In this document: piece after piece, positions 25,564 to 34,045 of the stretch
Numbering within the stretch: the stretch's first letter is position 1
Layout of the letters: the number at the start of each line of letters is the position of its first letter
DNA from: Acidobacteria bacterium RIFCSPLOWO2_02_FULL_65_29
GTDB taxonomy: Bacteria > Acidobacteriota > Vicinamibacteria > Vicinamibacterales > CAVVIG01
Length of the DNA stretch: 64,000 nucleotides
Direction: 5' to 3'
Assembly (NCBI GenBank): GCA_001767435.1
Contig: MEKT01000199.1
Span: 1 to 64,000, forward strand
The notes under the pieces: model-generated
Seen by the model: only the letters and a program-made list of their open reading frames with translations
What the model was told of the DNA's origin: nothing
Databases searched by the model: none
Program-made: the position numbers and the translations under genes

Positions 25564-25620
25564 GAGTCTGTGCGGCAGAAATGCAGTGCGGGTCTTCAGA
25601 CCCGCCTAGTTGCCACACCC
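25562..25620. repeat. Dispersed palindromic element, copy 2, with short direct repeat
   Basis: AGGAGTCTGTGCGGCAG, a spacer, then the perfect palindrome GCGGGTCTTCAGACCCGC (25588-25605). CCGCCTAGTTGCC then occurs twice. It begins at the permease stop and matches 7894-7936 in the opposite orientation. It may double as a bidirectional terminator, although there is no T-tract. Confidence 0.75.
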
Positions 25621-25622
25621 GC

Positions 25623-26537
25623 CTAGTTGCCGCGCTGCCGGCGCGCCAGCACGCGCAAACCCTTGCGCGCCACTTTGACCTCCATCGAATGCAGTTCTTT
25701 CCGGGACGTCACGGGCCAGTAGCCGAGCAGATAGTGATGGCTCGCATCCTGCCAGATGCGTTCAATCGCCGGCCTCAGGTCCCTTGCGCTGGTAAAGACT
25801 TCCCCGCCTGTTGCTTCGACGATGCCGCCGCTCGACAGGCCGACGCGGTTGGCCAAGAGGGCGTACATGCTCACGTTGGCTCGGGCGGCGGCGCCGACGG
25901 CCTCAATCCAGTCGCGTCGAAGCGACCCGACAGCGTACGGCCGCGGCTCCCTGATGTTGCAGATCGCCTGCGACCCGATGCACACGATGGCCTTACGCCG
26001 CCGGGCAGTCAGTTCGAGGCTCCGCGACACGCTGGTGACGAGTCTCAGCACGTCCTCGGAGGTGCGCACGCGATCGAACGGCCCGACACCGGCCTGATAT
26101 TCCACAATGCGCGCCAGCGCGAGCGATCGATCGCCGTAGGGCTCGTCGTTCCGATTGGCCAGCCTGATGACGGTCAGATCGTCACCGGGCCCCGCATGGG
26201 CCGCCACGTGTCCGGCGATCGACCTGATTGACGAGGTCGCTGCCGGGCGCATGCCGACATCATCGAGCAGGACGACGACCGAGCGGCCGTCATCGAGATT
26301 GGCGGAGCCCCGAGCGGAGACAGCCACAAACGCTTTCAGCTCGACAGCCTTGCCGTCTTCCCTGACCTCGAAATCCTGCCGCGTCAATCCTGATACGGCG
26401 CGGCCATCGCGGTCGGTGACGACGACGTCGAGGTCGACCAGATCGAGGCTCTGAAACGACGGGGGCTTCTGCGCCGCAACAGACGTGACGGCCACGGCCG
26501 CAAGGGCCGCGGCGGTCGTAAGCGGAATGAGCTTCAT
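25623..26537 (-). CDS. Exported VWFA-related protein (acidobacterial type)
   Basis: 304 aa with a signal peptide (LTTAAALAAVAVTSVAA). LVDLDVVVTDRDGRAVSGLTRQDFEVREDG is the N-terminal strand block of VWFA-related proteins common in Acidobacteriota. The metal-site loop reads LLDDVGM rather than DXSXS, so the MIDAS may be degenerate. The C-terminus HHYLLGYWPV is typical of the family. Function in the family is not established. Confidence 0.87.
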   Translation of the reverse strand: MKLIPLTTAAALAAVAVTSVAAQKPPSFQSLDLVDLDVVVTDRDGRAVSGLTRQDFEVREDGKAVELKAFVAVSARGSANLDDGRSVVVLLDDVGMRPAATSSIRSIAGHVAAHAGPGDDLTVIRLANRNDEPYGDRSLALARIVEYQAGVGPFDRVRTSEDVLRLVTSVSRSLELTARRRKAIVCIGSQAICNIREPRPYAVGSLRRDWIEAVGAAARANVSMYALLANRVGLSSGGIVEATGGEVFTSARDLRPAIERIWQDASHHYLLGYWPVTSRKELHSMEVKVARKGLRVLARRQRGN

Positions 26538-26551
26538 CGGCCAGAGCTACC

Positions 26552-26986
26552 TTAGACGCTCCGGCGGGTCAACTCAAAGGCTTTCTGGATCACTGCGGTC
26601 GCCTTCTCAGTGACCTGGTAGGCGCCGAGCTCGCCGACCGAGACCCACCGCGCGTCTTCGGCGTCCGACGCGTGGGCCAGCAAGCCGCCGGCGGGCGCGC
26701 AGGCGAAGTCGACGATCACGAAGTGATACGCGATGCGGCCGTCCGAGGTGCGGTCGATCCGGTCGAACACCTCCAAGACGGCCCCAATCGTGACCTCGAG
26801 GCCGGTCTCCTCGCGCACCTCGCGCGCCAGCGCGTCTTCGAGCGTCTCGCCGAGCTCGACCGCCCCGCCGGGCAGGCTCCATTCGCCTTTGAGCGGCGCG
26901 TGTCCGCGCTTCACGAGCAGCACCCGATCGCCGTCGAGAATCACAGCGCCCACGCCGATAACGGGCCGAGTCGGAAATTCTTTCAA
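26552..26986 (-). CDS. NUDIX hydrolase
   Basis: 144 aa. The NUDIX box is GGAVELGETLEDALAREVREETGLEV (quoted motif core GETLEDALAREVREETG) with all catalytic Glu present. WSLPGGAVE precedes it. The start is a TTG at 26986 embedded in a repeat-like stretch, so it is uncertain. It resembles MutT/NUDIX proteins that clean up nucleotide diphosphate derivatives; substrate unknown. VWFA follows 14 nt downstream. Confidence 0.92.
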   Translation of the reverse strand: MKEFPTRPVIGVGAVILDGDRVLLVKRGHAPLKGEWSLPGGAVELGETLEDALAREVREETGLEVTIGAVLEVFDRIDRTSDGRIAYHFVIVDFACAPAGGLLAHASDAEDARWVSVGELGAYQVTEKATAVIQKAFELTRRSV

Positions 26987-27004
26987 GTGCTCAAGTCCTC
27001 ACAT
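26983..27004. repeat. Degenerate CTCAAGTC repeat pair
   Basis: TCAAGTGCTCAAGTCCTCA, two units of the 8-nt family, sitting over the NUDIX start codon. Confidence 0.5.
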
Positions 27005-27018
27005 TCCCGTGGCCAGAT

Positions 27019-28062
27019 TCAAAGAGCCAGCGAGGCGTCCGCGTTCAGATCGAGAGCGGCGATGAGACCCGCGCGAAACTTGCGCAGGCCAGCCGCCGCG
27101 ATCATCGCCGCGTTATCGGTCGAGAGCTGCACGCTCGGCAGAAACGTCGGCATCTCGCGGGCGTCGCCGTGCTGCTTCAGATCATCCCGCAACCGGCTGT
27201 TGGCCGACACGCCGCCGGCGACGCCAATGCTCTTCGCGTGGTGGCGACGCGCGGCGTCGAATGCGCGATCGACGAGCGTCGACACGACGATGCGTTGAAA
27301 GGTCGCGCACACATCGGCCACTTCGCGCTCGGAGAGCGCCGGACGGCCGCGCACGTGCCGAAGCACGGCGGTCTTGAGTCCGCTGAAACTGAAGTCGAGA
27401 TCCCCCTTCAGCTCGGGCGCGTTGCGATCGGCATGCGTCAAGCGGGTCGTCGGCAGCGCGATGGCGCGATCGTTTCCGGTCCGCGCCAGGCGATCCACGA
27501 TCGGCCCGCCAGGATAGCCGAGCCCGAGCAGCTTCGCCACCTTGTCGTACGCCTCCCCCGCCGCATCGTCGCGCGTCCGGCTCAGAATCTGGTACGAGCC
27601 GGGGCGTTCGACGAGGTAGAGGCTGGTATGTCCACCGGACACAACCAGCACGACCGCCGGCAGTGGGAGCTCGCCGTTGTGGAGCGTGAGCGATTCGATG
27701 TGGCCCGCCAGATGGTGCACGGCGACGAGCGGCAAGGCGTGGACGGCCGCAACCGCTTTCGCGAACGAGACCCCAACCAGCAGAGATCCGACGAGCCCTG
27801 GCCCTTGCGTCACCGCTATCGCCCCGAGATCGCCCCAGGCGGCGCGCCCTTCCTCGAGCGCGCGCGCGACGACGCCGCAGATATCGCGGATGTGCTGTCG
27901 CGAGGCGAGCTCGGGAACGACGCCGCCCCACTCACGATGAATCTGCGCCTGCGACGCAATCACGTTGGAGCGAATGGCCCACGGGCGCGCGGGATCGCCG
28001 GTTTCCTCGACGATGGCCGCCGAGGTTTCGTCGCAGGAGGTTTCAATACCTAATATGAGCAT
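27019..28062 (-). CDS. tsaD: tRNA N6-adenosine threonylcarbamoyltransferase
   Basis: 347 aa from ATG 28062 (MLILGIETSCDETSAAI). The 35 codons in front of it are a translation of the CACGAAG array. The metal-binding motif HHLAGHIES, the GPGLVGSLLVGV loop and the C-terminal GGVSANSRLR are diagnostic. With TsaB/C/E it makes the t6A modification of ANN-decoding tRNAs. The partners are not in this window. Confidence 0.97.
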   Translation of the reverse strand: MLILGIETSCDETSAAIVEETGDPARPWAIRSNVIASQAQIHREWGGVVPELASRQHIRDICGVVARALEEGRAAWGDLGAIAVTQGPGLVGSLLVGVSFAKAVAAVHALPLVAVHHLAGHIESLTLHNGELPLPAVVLVVSGGHTSLYLVERPGSYQILSRTRDDAAGEAYDKVAKLLGLGYPGGPIVDRLARTGNDRAIALPTTRLTHADRNAPELKGDLDFSFSGLKTAVLRHVRGRPALSEREVADVCATFQRIVVSTLVDRAFDAARRHHAKSIGVAGGVSANSRLRDDLKQHGDAREMPTFLPSVQLSTDNAAMIAAAGLRKFRAGLIAALDLNADASLAL

Positions 28063-28079
28063 GCGGGGCAACGATACTT

Positions 28080-28183
28080 CGCCACGAAACCACGAGGCCA
28101 CGAAAACACGAAAGCACGAAAAAGAGCCACGAAGGCACGAAGACGCGAAGAAGAGCCACGAGAACACGAAATCACGAAAAGAA
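28080..28183 (+). repeat. CACGAAG-unit array between mtnA and tsaD
   Basis: About ten degenerate units (GCCACGAAACCACGAGGCCACGAAAACACGAAAG and similar). It separates two co-directional genes and creates spurious ORFs in several frames. Confidence 0.88.
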
Positions 28184-28186
28184 CGG

Positions 28187-29254
28187 TCATGGCGTGCGAT
28201 TCGCGACTTCGATCGTCTCGAATGCCAGCTTCAAGGACTCGGTATAGGGCGCCCGGAGGATGCCGCGCTCGGTGATGATGCCGGCGATCAGATGATGCGG
28301 CGTGACGTCGAAGGCGGGATTCCAGACGAGCGCGCCCTCGGGCGCCAGCCGCGACCCGCCGACGTGCGTCACCTCGCGGGGATTTCGCTCCTCGATCGGG
28401 ATGTGTTGGCCGTCGGGCGTCCTCAGATCGATCGTCGAGAGGGGCGCGGCCACGTAGAACGGAATGTTGTGCTCGCGCGCCAGCACGGCCACACCGTAGG
28501 TGCCGATCTTGTTCGCCGTATCGCCATTGGCGGCAATGCGGTCGGCGCCAACGACCACGAAATTGACCTTGTCCTGCCGCATCAAGGCGCCGGCCATGTT
28601 GTCGGTAATGACCGTGGTCTGGATGCCGTCGCGGACGAGCTCCCAGGCGGTGAGCCGCGCGCCCTGAAGGAAGGGCCGCGTTTCGTCGGCGAAGACAGCG
28701 ACGCGTTTGCCGGCCTCGACCGCTCCGCGAATCACGCCGAGCGCCGTGCCGTAGCCCGCCGTGGCGAGGGCGCCAGCGTTGCAATGCGTCAGAATCCGCG
28801 CGTCAGCCGGGACGACTTCGGCGCCAAACGCACCCATCGCGCGGCAACTCGCGACATCCTCGTCGTGAATGGCTCCGGCTTCACGATCCAGGCGGTCCTG
28901 TAACTGTGCCACGGACTCTCCAGCTTCCGCGCCAGCGGCAAACGACCGCTTCATGCGCTCGATTGCCCAGAACAGGTTCACGGCAGTCGGCCGCGTCGAC
29001 GCCATCAGCTCGCAGATCTTGTAGAACTCGGCCGCGAGCTTTTGCGTGCCGGTGGATTTACTGGTGCGCACGCCAAGCGCGATGCCCATCGCGGCTGCCA
29101 CGCCAATCGCCGGCGCACCGCGGATCACCATCGTCTTGATCGCGCGGGCGACTTCTGGCGCCGTTTTGCAGCGAACGTAGATCTCCTGCGCCGGCAGCTT
29201 GCGCTGGTCGATCATCACGACCGCGTCGTTCTCGCGGGCAATCGTCGGGAGCAT
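28187..29254 (-). CDS. mtnA: S-methyl-5-thioribose-1-phosphate isomerase
   Basis: 355 aa. Converts 5-methylthioribose-1-phosphate to the ribulose form in methionine salvage. [20 protein letters not shown] holds the catalytic Cys, and [18 protein letters not shown] holds the catalytic Asp. The N-terminal IDQRKLP and [14 protein letters not shown] segments are typical. No other methionine-salvage gene is nearby. It lies downstream of vapBC, 12 nt from the toxin stop. Confidence 0.96.
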   Translation of the reverse strand: MLPTIARENDAVVMIDQRKLPAQEIYVRCKTAPEVARAIKTMVIRGAPAIGVAAAMGIALGVRTSKSTGTQKLAAEFYKICELMASTRPTAVNLFWAIERMKRSFAAGAEAGESVAQLQDRLDREAGAIHDEDVASCRAMGAFGAEVVPADARILTHCNAGALATAGYGTALGVIRGAVEAGKRVAVFADETRPFLQGARLTAWELVRDGIQTTVITDNMAGALMRQDKVNFVVVGADRIAANGDTANKIGTYGVAVLAREHNIPFYVAAPLSTIDLRTPDGQHIPIEERNPREVTHVGGSRLAPEGALVWNPAFDVTPHHLIAGIITERGILRAPYTESLKLAFETIEVANRTP

Positions 29255-29266
29255 CGACCTACTAAT

Positions 29267-29701
29267 CTAGCCCTTCACCAGCGGGTTGGTCACCTTGAGA
29301 CGGGGAAAACGGGCGAAATCCCGGTCGGTCGTGTAGAGCGTAGCCCCGTGCTCGAGCGCAATTGCGGCCAACGCCGCATCCATCACCAGCGGGCCCGTGG
29401 CCTGGCCATCCTGAAGCAGGCCGGCGAGGATCTCCCAGTGCCGATCGGACGGCTCAACGATCGCCGCGTTGGGCTGGGCGAGCCACGAGGCCACAATCCT
29501 TGCGGCCTCGTCGATCGACAGCGGATGTTCGAACACGTGGGAATTGGTCGAGATCCTGAGGAACGCCCAGAGCGTGAGCCACGCAAAGCGCACGAGCTCG
29601 GGACCCGACAGCGCCGCTTCCAGCCAACGCCGGCTCGCGTCGTGCTGGGACGCCCGAGGGTCATACGCGTAGAGCAGCAGGTTCGCGTCGATCAGGATCA
29701 T
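29267..29701 (-). CDS. vapC: VapC-type PIN-domain toxin
   Basis: 144 aa. MILIDANLLLYAYDP supplies the first catalytic Asp, then a central acidic stretch, and MDAALAAIALEHGATLYTTDRDFARFPRLKVTNPL completes the PIN fold (motif core TTDRDFARFP). It overlaps the antitoxin by 4 nt. It belongs to a different VapC subgroup from the one at 13 kb. Confidence 0.93.
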   Translation of the reverse strand: MILIDANLLLYAYDPRASQHDASRRWLEAALSGPELVRFAWLTLWAFLRISTNSHVFEHPLSIDEAARIVASWLAQPNAAIVEPSDRHWEILAGLLQDGQATGPLVMDAALAAIALEHGATLYTTDRDFARFPRLKVTNPLVKG

Positions 29702-29946
29702 CGATGGCGCGGGCCCTCGACCTGCTCCAGCAACTCGGCGACGTTGTCCAGGCTCAGGCCCGGTCGAAGCTTCCCGAGGTCCCGAGCCACCACTTTGAAG
29801 GGCACACGGCTGGCAGAGGTCCGTCGGGCGGCGAGCCCGCGCCTGAGCGCGTCGTTGACGACCTCGCGAAAGGGCCGTCCGGAGCGCCGCGCTTCCGACT
29901 GGAGCTTGGCCGCGACGTCGTCGTCCAGCGTCAGCGTGGTACGCAC
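29698..29946 (-). CDS. vapB: Ribbon-helix-helix antitoxin of the VapBC pair
   Basis: 82 aa. MRTTLTLDDDVAAKLQSEAR and FREVVNDALRRGL form an RHH/Arc-like domain. The C-terminal tail (LDNVAELLEQVEG) should neutralise the toxin. A perfect palindrome lies 20 nt upstream. Confidence 0.9.
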   Translation of the reverse strand: MRTTLTLDDDVAAKLQSEARRSGRPFREVVNDALRRGLAARRTSASRVPFKVVARDLGKLRPGLSLDNVAELLEQVEGPRHR

Positions 29947-29965
29947 ATCTTGATGCTATCTCAGA

Positions 29966-29979
29966 GACATCATGATGTC
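29966..29979. promoter_or_regulatory. Palindromic operator candidate of vapBC
   Basis: GACATCATGATGTC, a perfect 14-bp palindrome 20 nt upstream of the antitoxin ATG. Confidence 0.6.
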
Positions 29980-30022
29980 AAATGATCAGCAGAGCTGAGA
30001 GCTGACCGCTGATAGTGCAAAA

Positions 30023-30517
30023 CTAGAGAAGCCGCGCGTCGAAGGGGAGCGGGAGGAGGTCCGCGAGCCGGTGCGTACCCTTGTCCTCTGCAAGATTGGC
30101 CAGCAGGATCTCGAGATTGCCGCCGAACTCCCAGAGGATCTGTCGGCAGGCGCCGCACGGTGGCGTAGGCGCATCGGTGTCGGCCACGATGGCGATTCGC
30201 GTGAAGGCGCGGTGTCCCTCGGACAGCGCCTTGAACATGGCCACGCGCTCGGCGCAGATCGTGAGGCCGTAGGTGGCGTTCTCGATGTTGCAGCCCGTCA
30301 CAATCACGCCGGCGGCGGTCTCGAGCGCGGCGCCGACCTTGAAGTGAGAAAAGGCCGCGGCGGCGTGTTCGCGCGCACGCCGCGCCGCCGCGACGAGATC
30401 GACGCCGCCGGCCCGTTCGGCGCGACGCCTCGACCCGAGACGGCGATCGCCACTCGTGCGGCGCTCGCCCTCGAACCGCCCTCCGTGAGCGACGCGCTCG
30501 CGATTAGAGTCTGCCAA
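30023..30517 (-). CDS. cdd: Cytidine deaminase
   Basis: Tetrameric-type cytidine deaminase. CNIENATYGLTICAERVA holds the first zinc Cys and catalytic Glu, and PPCGACRQILWEF holds the other two zinc Cys. I use TTG 30517; ATG 30550 is the alternative and would overlap the upstream gene by 47 nt. Either choice leaves an Arg-rich N-terminal extension of about 40 residues before the usual start of the fold (LVAAARRARE). Last gene of the nucleoside salvage operon. It deaminates cytidine/deoxycytidine to uridine forms. Confidence 0.93.
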   Translation of the reverse strand: MADSNRERVAHGGRFEGERRTSGDRRLGSRRRAERAGGVDLVAAARRAREHAAAAFSHFKVGAALETAAGVIVTGCNIENATYGLTICAERVAMFKALSEGHRAFTRIAIVADTDAPTPPCGACRQILWEFGGNLEILLANLAEDKGTHRLADLLPLPFDARLL

Positions 30518-31322
30518 CGATTTCCTCCAGCAGCGCCACGAACCGGTCACGTACGCGCCGTGCGGTCTCCATCACCTCGCGGTGATCGAGCGGGTACGGC
30601 AGGACGCCGGCCGCCATGTTCGTGATGCACGAGATGCCAAGCACCTCGACGCCCATGTGGCGCGCCGCGATGGCTTCGGCTGCCGTCGACATTCCCACGG
30701 CGTCCGCGCCAATCGTGCGCAGGTATCGAATCTCGGCGGGCGTTTCGTAACTGGGGCCCATCAGGGCGGCGTAGACGCCGTGCGCGAGCGGAAGCTTCAG
30801 GGCCGCGCCCGCCTGGTCCGCAATCGTGCGCAGCCTCACGGAGTACACGTCCGTCATATCAGGAAAGCGCGGGCCAAATCGATCGTCGTTGGGACCGACG
30901 AGCGGATTGGCGCCGCTCAGGTTGATGTGGTCGTCGATGACCATCAGGGCGCCCGACGCGAACCCGGTGTTGATGCCTCCGGCGGCGTTGGTCAGCACGA
31001 CGGTCTTGACGCCCAATACACCCATCACCCGCACGGCAAACGTCACCGTGCGCAGCTCGTGGCCCTCGTACGCGTGGCAGCGGCCGGCCAGGGCCGCGAT
31101 CGTGTGGCCCTTCACCCGCCCGACCACGAGACGGCCCTCGTGCCCGACGACGCGCGAAGCCGGCCAGTGCGGCAGCTGCTCGTACGGTATCGACACAGCG
31201 TCGGCCGGTGTGCCGGCAAAGTCTCCCAACCCCGAGCCGAGCACGATCGCGACGCTCGGGACGTCTTTGATCTGCGAGCGGACGGCCTCGGCGGCTTCTT
31301 TCACCTGGTCGTAGTAACCCAT
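30504..31322 (-). CDS. punA: Purine nucleoside phosphorylase
   Basis: 272 aa, trimeric PNP family. VAIVLGSGLGDFA gives the phosphate-binding loop, GRCHAYEGHE and VVLTNAAGGIN follow, GPSYETPAEIRYL carries the base-site Glu, and CITNMAAG carries the Asn that favours 6-oxopurines. It splits inosine and guanosine with phosphate. It sits between nupC and cdd, overlapping cdd by 14 nt. Confidence 0.95.
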   Translation of the reverse strand: MGYYDQVKEAAEAVRSQIKDVPSVAIVLGSGLGDFAGTPADAVSIPYEQLPHWPASRVVGHEGRLVVGRVKGHTIAALAGRCHAYEGHELRTVTFAVRVMGVLGVKTVVLTNAAGGINTGFASGALMVIDDHINLSGANPLVGPNDDRFGPRFPDMTDVYSVRLRTIADQAGAALKLPLAHGVYAALMGPSYETPAEIRYLRTIGADAVGMSTAAEAIAARHMGVEVLGISCITNMAAGVLPYPLDHREVMETARRVRDRFVALLEEIVGRL

Positions 31323-31328
31323 GAGATT

Positions 31329-31425
31329 TCAGAATTACAGAATGGCAGAATTGCAGAAAGGATTGCAGAGAGTCGAGAACGCCCGGTCGGTTCTGCAATT
31401 CTGCAACCCTGCAATCCTGCAATTC
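31329..31425. repeat. Inverted GCAGAATT-unit arrays inside the nucleoside operon
   Basis: Left arm CAGAATTACAGAATGGCAGAATTGCAG (31329-31371), right arm TTCTGCAATTCTGCAACCCTGCAATCCTGCAATTC (31391-31425). The arms are complementary, with a 20-nt centre. It occupies the nupC-punA gap. Confidence 0.85.
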
Positions 31426-32695
31426 ATAGGAGGAAGCCCGCAATCGTCGCGGTCATGAAGTTCGCTAGGGTCCCCGCGAACATGGCGCGCAGGCCGAGAC
31501 GGGCCAGATCGTGCCGCCTGTTCGGCGCGAGCGCCCCAATCCCGCCAATCTGGATCCCGATCGAGCTGAAGTTCGCGAAGCCGCAGAGCGCAAAGGTGGC
31601 GATGGTGAACGAGCGCGGATCGAGCGTCGCCTTCATCGGGCCGAGCTGCGAGTACGCGACGAACTCGTTGAGCGCCATCCGCGTACCGAGCAGATTGCCG
31701 ATGACGGGCGCGTCCTGCCACGGCACGCCCATGCTCCAGGCCACGGGCGCGAAGACCCAGCCGAAGATGCGCGCCAGGCTGAGCGTGCCGCCACCCCAGA
31801 CCTCGGGCCACGGCACGTTGCCAAGCAGGAAGTTCACGAGCGCGACCAGCGCCAGAAACGAAATCAGCATGGCCCCGACGTTCATCGCCAGATGCAGGCC
31901 CTCTCCGGTCCCCCGTCCGGCGGCGTCGATCACGTTGACATCGGTCTGCTCCACCTTCAGCTTCACCGTTCCCATCGTCTTCGGGATTTCTGTTTCGGGA
32001 ACAAACATCTTGGCCATCACGAGCGTGCCGGGCGCGGTCATGATCACGGCCGTCAGCAGGTGCTCCGCCTCGATGCCGAACAGGATATAGGCGGCCATGA
32101 TGCCGCCCGAAATGTGCGCCATGCCCGAGGTCATCACGGTCATCAACTCGGACCGCGTCATGTCGGGCAGGTACGGGCGGATGGTGAGCGGCGCCTCGGT
32201 CTGGCCCATGAAGATGCTCGCGGCGACGTTGAGCGATTCGGCGCCGCTCACGCGCATCACGCGATGCATCGCCACGGCAAAGATCCCCACGACGATCTGC
32301 ATGATGCCGAAGTAGTACAAGATCGCGAAGAGCGCGGCGATGAAGATGATCGTCGGCAGCACCTGGAACGCGAAGATCACGGTGTACTGGGCGCCATCGG
32401 GTCCAAGCGCGCCGTTCATCACGCGGCCCCACACGGTTGAATCGCCGAGCGGACCGAAGACGAAGCCGGCGCCGACGCCGGCAAACCCCAGCAGCTTGTT
32501 GATGGCGTCACCAAGCGTCGAGAACACCTGCTGGCCTACGCGTGTCTTCAGCACGATCAACGCAAAGACGATCTGCAGTCCGAGCCCCCAGGCGACCGTG
32601 CTCCAATTGATGGCACGCCGGTCCGTGGATAACGCGTAGGCAATGCCCAGGATGACGGCCGCGCCGAACAGGGGCTGGAGAATGCCCCCCATCAC
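31424..32695 (-). CDS. nupC: NupC-type concentrative nucleoside transporter
   Basis: 423 aa with about ten membrane segments. CNT-family signatures are FVFGPLGDSTVWG, VAASIFMGQTEAPLTIRPYL, TSGMAHISGGIMAAYILFG and LCGFANFSSIGIQIGG. It imports nucleosides with cations for the enzymes encoded on both sides. The start overlaps the deoA stop by 4 nt. Confidence 0.96.
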   Translation of the reverse strand: MMGGILQPLFGAAVILGIAYALSTDRRAINWSTVAWGLGLQIVFALIVLKTRVGQQVFSTLGDAINKLLGFAGVGAGFVFGPLGDSTVWGRVMNGALGPDGAQYTVIFAFQVLPTIIFIAALFAILYYFGIMQIVVGIFAVAMHRVMRVSGAESLNVAASIFMGQTEAPLTIRPYLPDMTRSELMTVMTSGMAHISGGIMAAYILFGIEAEHLLTAVIMTAPGTLVMAKMFVPETEIPKTMGTVKLKVEQTDVNVIDAAGRGTGEGLHLAMNVGAMLISFLALVALVNFLLGNVPWPEVWGGGTLSLARIFGWVFAPVAWSMGVPWQDAPVIGNLLGTRMALNEFVAYSQLGPMKATLDPRSFTIATFALCGFANFSSIGIQIGGIGALAPNRRHDLARLGLRAMFAGTLANFMTATIAGFLL

Positions 32696-33996
32696 AGCAC
32701 CTCGCCGACGATGAGCCGCGCCGCGGGCGGAGGCGCGTCGCCAACCACGATCGCGCGCGCCGCGAGAGTCTCGGCCGCCGTGAGGCGGCCGCGGTCACGA
32801 TAGTGGAGCTCGAGCACCCCGTCGCCGGCGCGCACCTGATCGCCGGGCTTCGCGAGCACCCTGATGCCGACGGCCGGATCCACCGGATCCTGCACGCGGT
32901 CGCGGCCCGCGCCGAGCGCCACGGACGCGCGGCCGACCAGCGCGGCGTCGAGCGCGGCCACGTACCCGGCCCGGGGCGCCTTCACGACGTGACGGTTGGG
33001 CGCCGAGGGCAGCCGCTCGTCGTCGTCGACCACACGAGGGTCGCCGCCCTGGTTCTCGATGATCTGGCGGAAGCGCTCGAGACCGGCGCCCGAGGCGATC
33101 GATCCGCGCGCGCGGCGTGCGCCATCGGCGCGATCGGTGGCCTGGCCGCCCAGGACGAGCATCCGCGCCGTCAACTCGACCGACAGGTCGACCAGATCGG
33201 TGGGACCCCGCCCCTTGAGCACCTCGAGACACTCGATGACCTCGAGCGCATTGCCCACGGCGCGTCCAAGCGGCGCGCTCATGGCGGTGATGATCGCCTC
33301 GGTCCTGACACCAGACGCCTTGCCGATGGAGACGAGCGACTCAGCCAGTAAGCGCGATTCGGCTTCCGTCTTCATGAACGCGCCGGTGCCGGTCTTCACG
33401 TCCAGCACGAGCGCGTCGATGCCTTCGGCGATTTTCTTGCTCATGATCGACGCGCTGATGAGGGGGATGCTCTCGATCGTGCCGGTCACGTCGCGCAACG
33501 CGTACAGCGTCTTGTCGGCGGGCGCGATTTCGGCGGTCTGGCCGATCATCGCGCACCCGGTCTTCCGGAGCGCGGTCTTCATCTCATCGAGCGACAGGCC
33601 GACGCGAAAGCCGGGAATCGCTTCGAGCTTGTCGAGCGTGCCGCCGGTGTGGCCGAGGCCCCGGCCCGACATCATCGGCACGATCACGCCGCACGAGGCG
33701 GCGAGCGGCGCCAGCACGAGCGACACCTTGTCGCCGACGCCGCCCGTGCTGTGCTTGTCCACCTTCATGCCGGGAATGTCACTGAGGTCGACGCGCACCC
33801 CCGAATGGACCATCGCGTCGGTCAGCCAGGCGGTCTCCTCGGAAGACATGCCGCGCAGGAGGATGGCCATGAGGAGCGCCGACGCCTGGTAGTCGGGAAT
33901 GGCGCCCGCGGTGACTCCCGCGACGGCGAAGGTGATTTCGTCACGCGACAGCGCGCCGCCGTCGCGTTTCTTGATGATGATGTCGACCGCGCGCAC
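32692..33996 (-). CDS. deoA: Pyrimidine-nucleoside (thymidine) phosphorylase
   Basis: 434 aa from GTG 33996 (MRAVDIIIKKRDGG); the upstream part of the long track ORF is a shadow of the divergent gene. The family signature KHSTGGVGDKVSLVLAPL is present, together with SGRGLGHTGGTLDKLE and VLDVKTGTGAFM. It splits thymidine and uridine type nucleosides with phosphate. First gene of deoA-nupC-punA-cdd, with a promoter in the 49-bp gap to the divergent HEAT gene. Confidence 0.95.
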   Translation of the reverse strand: MRAVDIIIKKRDGGALSRDEITFAVAGVTAGAIPDYQASALLMAILLRGMSSEETAWLTDAMVHSGVRVDLSDIPGMKVDKHSTGGVGDKVSLVLAPLAASCGVIVPMMSGRGLGHTGGTLDKLEAIPGFRVGLSLDEMKTALRKTGCAMIGQTAEIAPADKTLYALRDVTGTIESIPLISASIMSKKIAEGIDALVLDVKTGTGAFMKTEAESRLLAESLVSIGKASGVRTEAIITAMSAPLGRAVGNALEVIECLEVLKGRGPTDLVDLSVELTARMLVLGGQATDRADGARRARGSIASGAGLERFRQIIENQGGDPRVVDDDERLPSAPNRHVVKAPRAGYVAALDAALVGRASVALGAGRDRVQDPVDPAVGIRVLAKPGDQVRAGDGVLELHYRDRGRLTAAETLAARAIVVGDAPPPAARLIVGEVL

Positions 33997-34045
33997 GTGG
34001 CGGGCAGTATACTGCGGGAGCCGCCGAAGCAGCCGTAGCAGCCCA

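Noticed and set aside
24243-26231. 662-aa plus-strand ORF over the APC permease and VWFA gene
   Set aside because: Out-of-frame read of the permease with Arg-rich composition.
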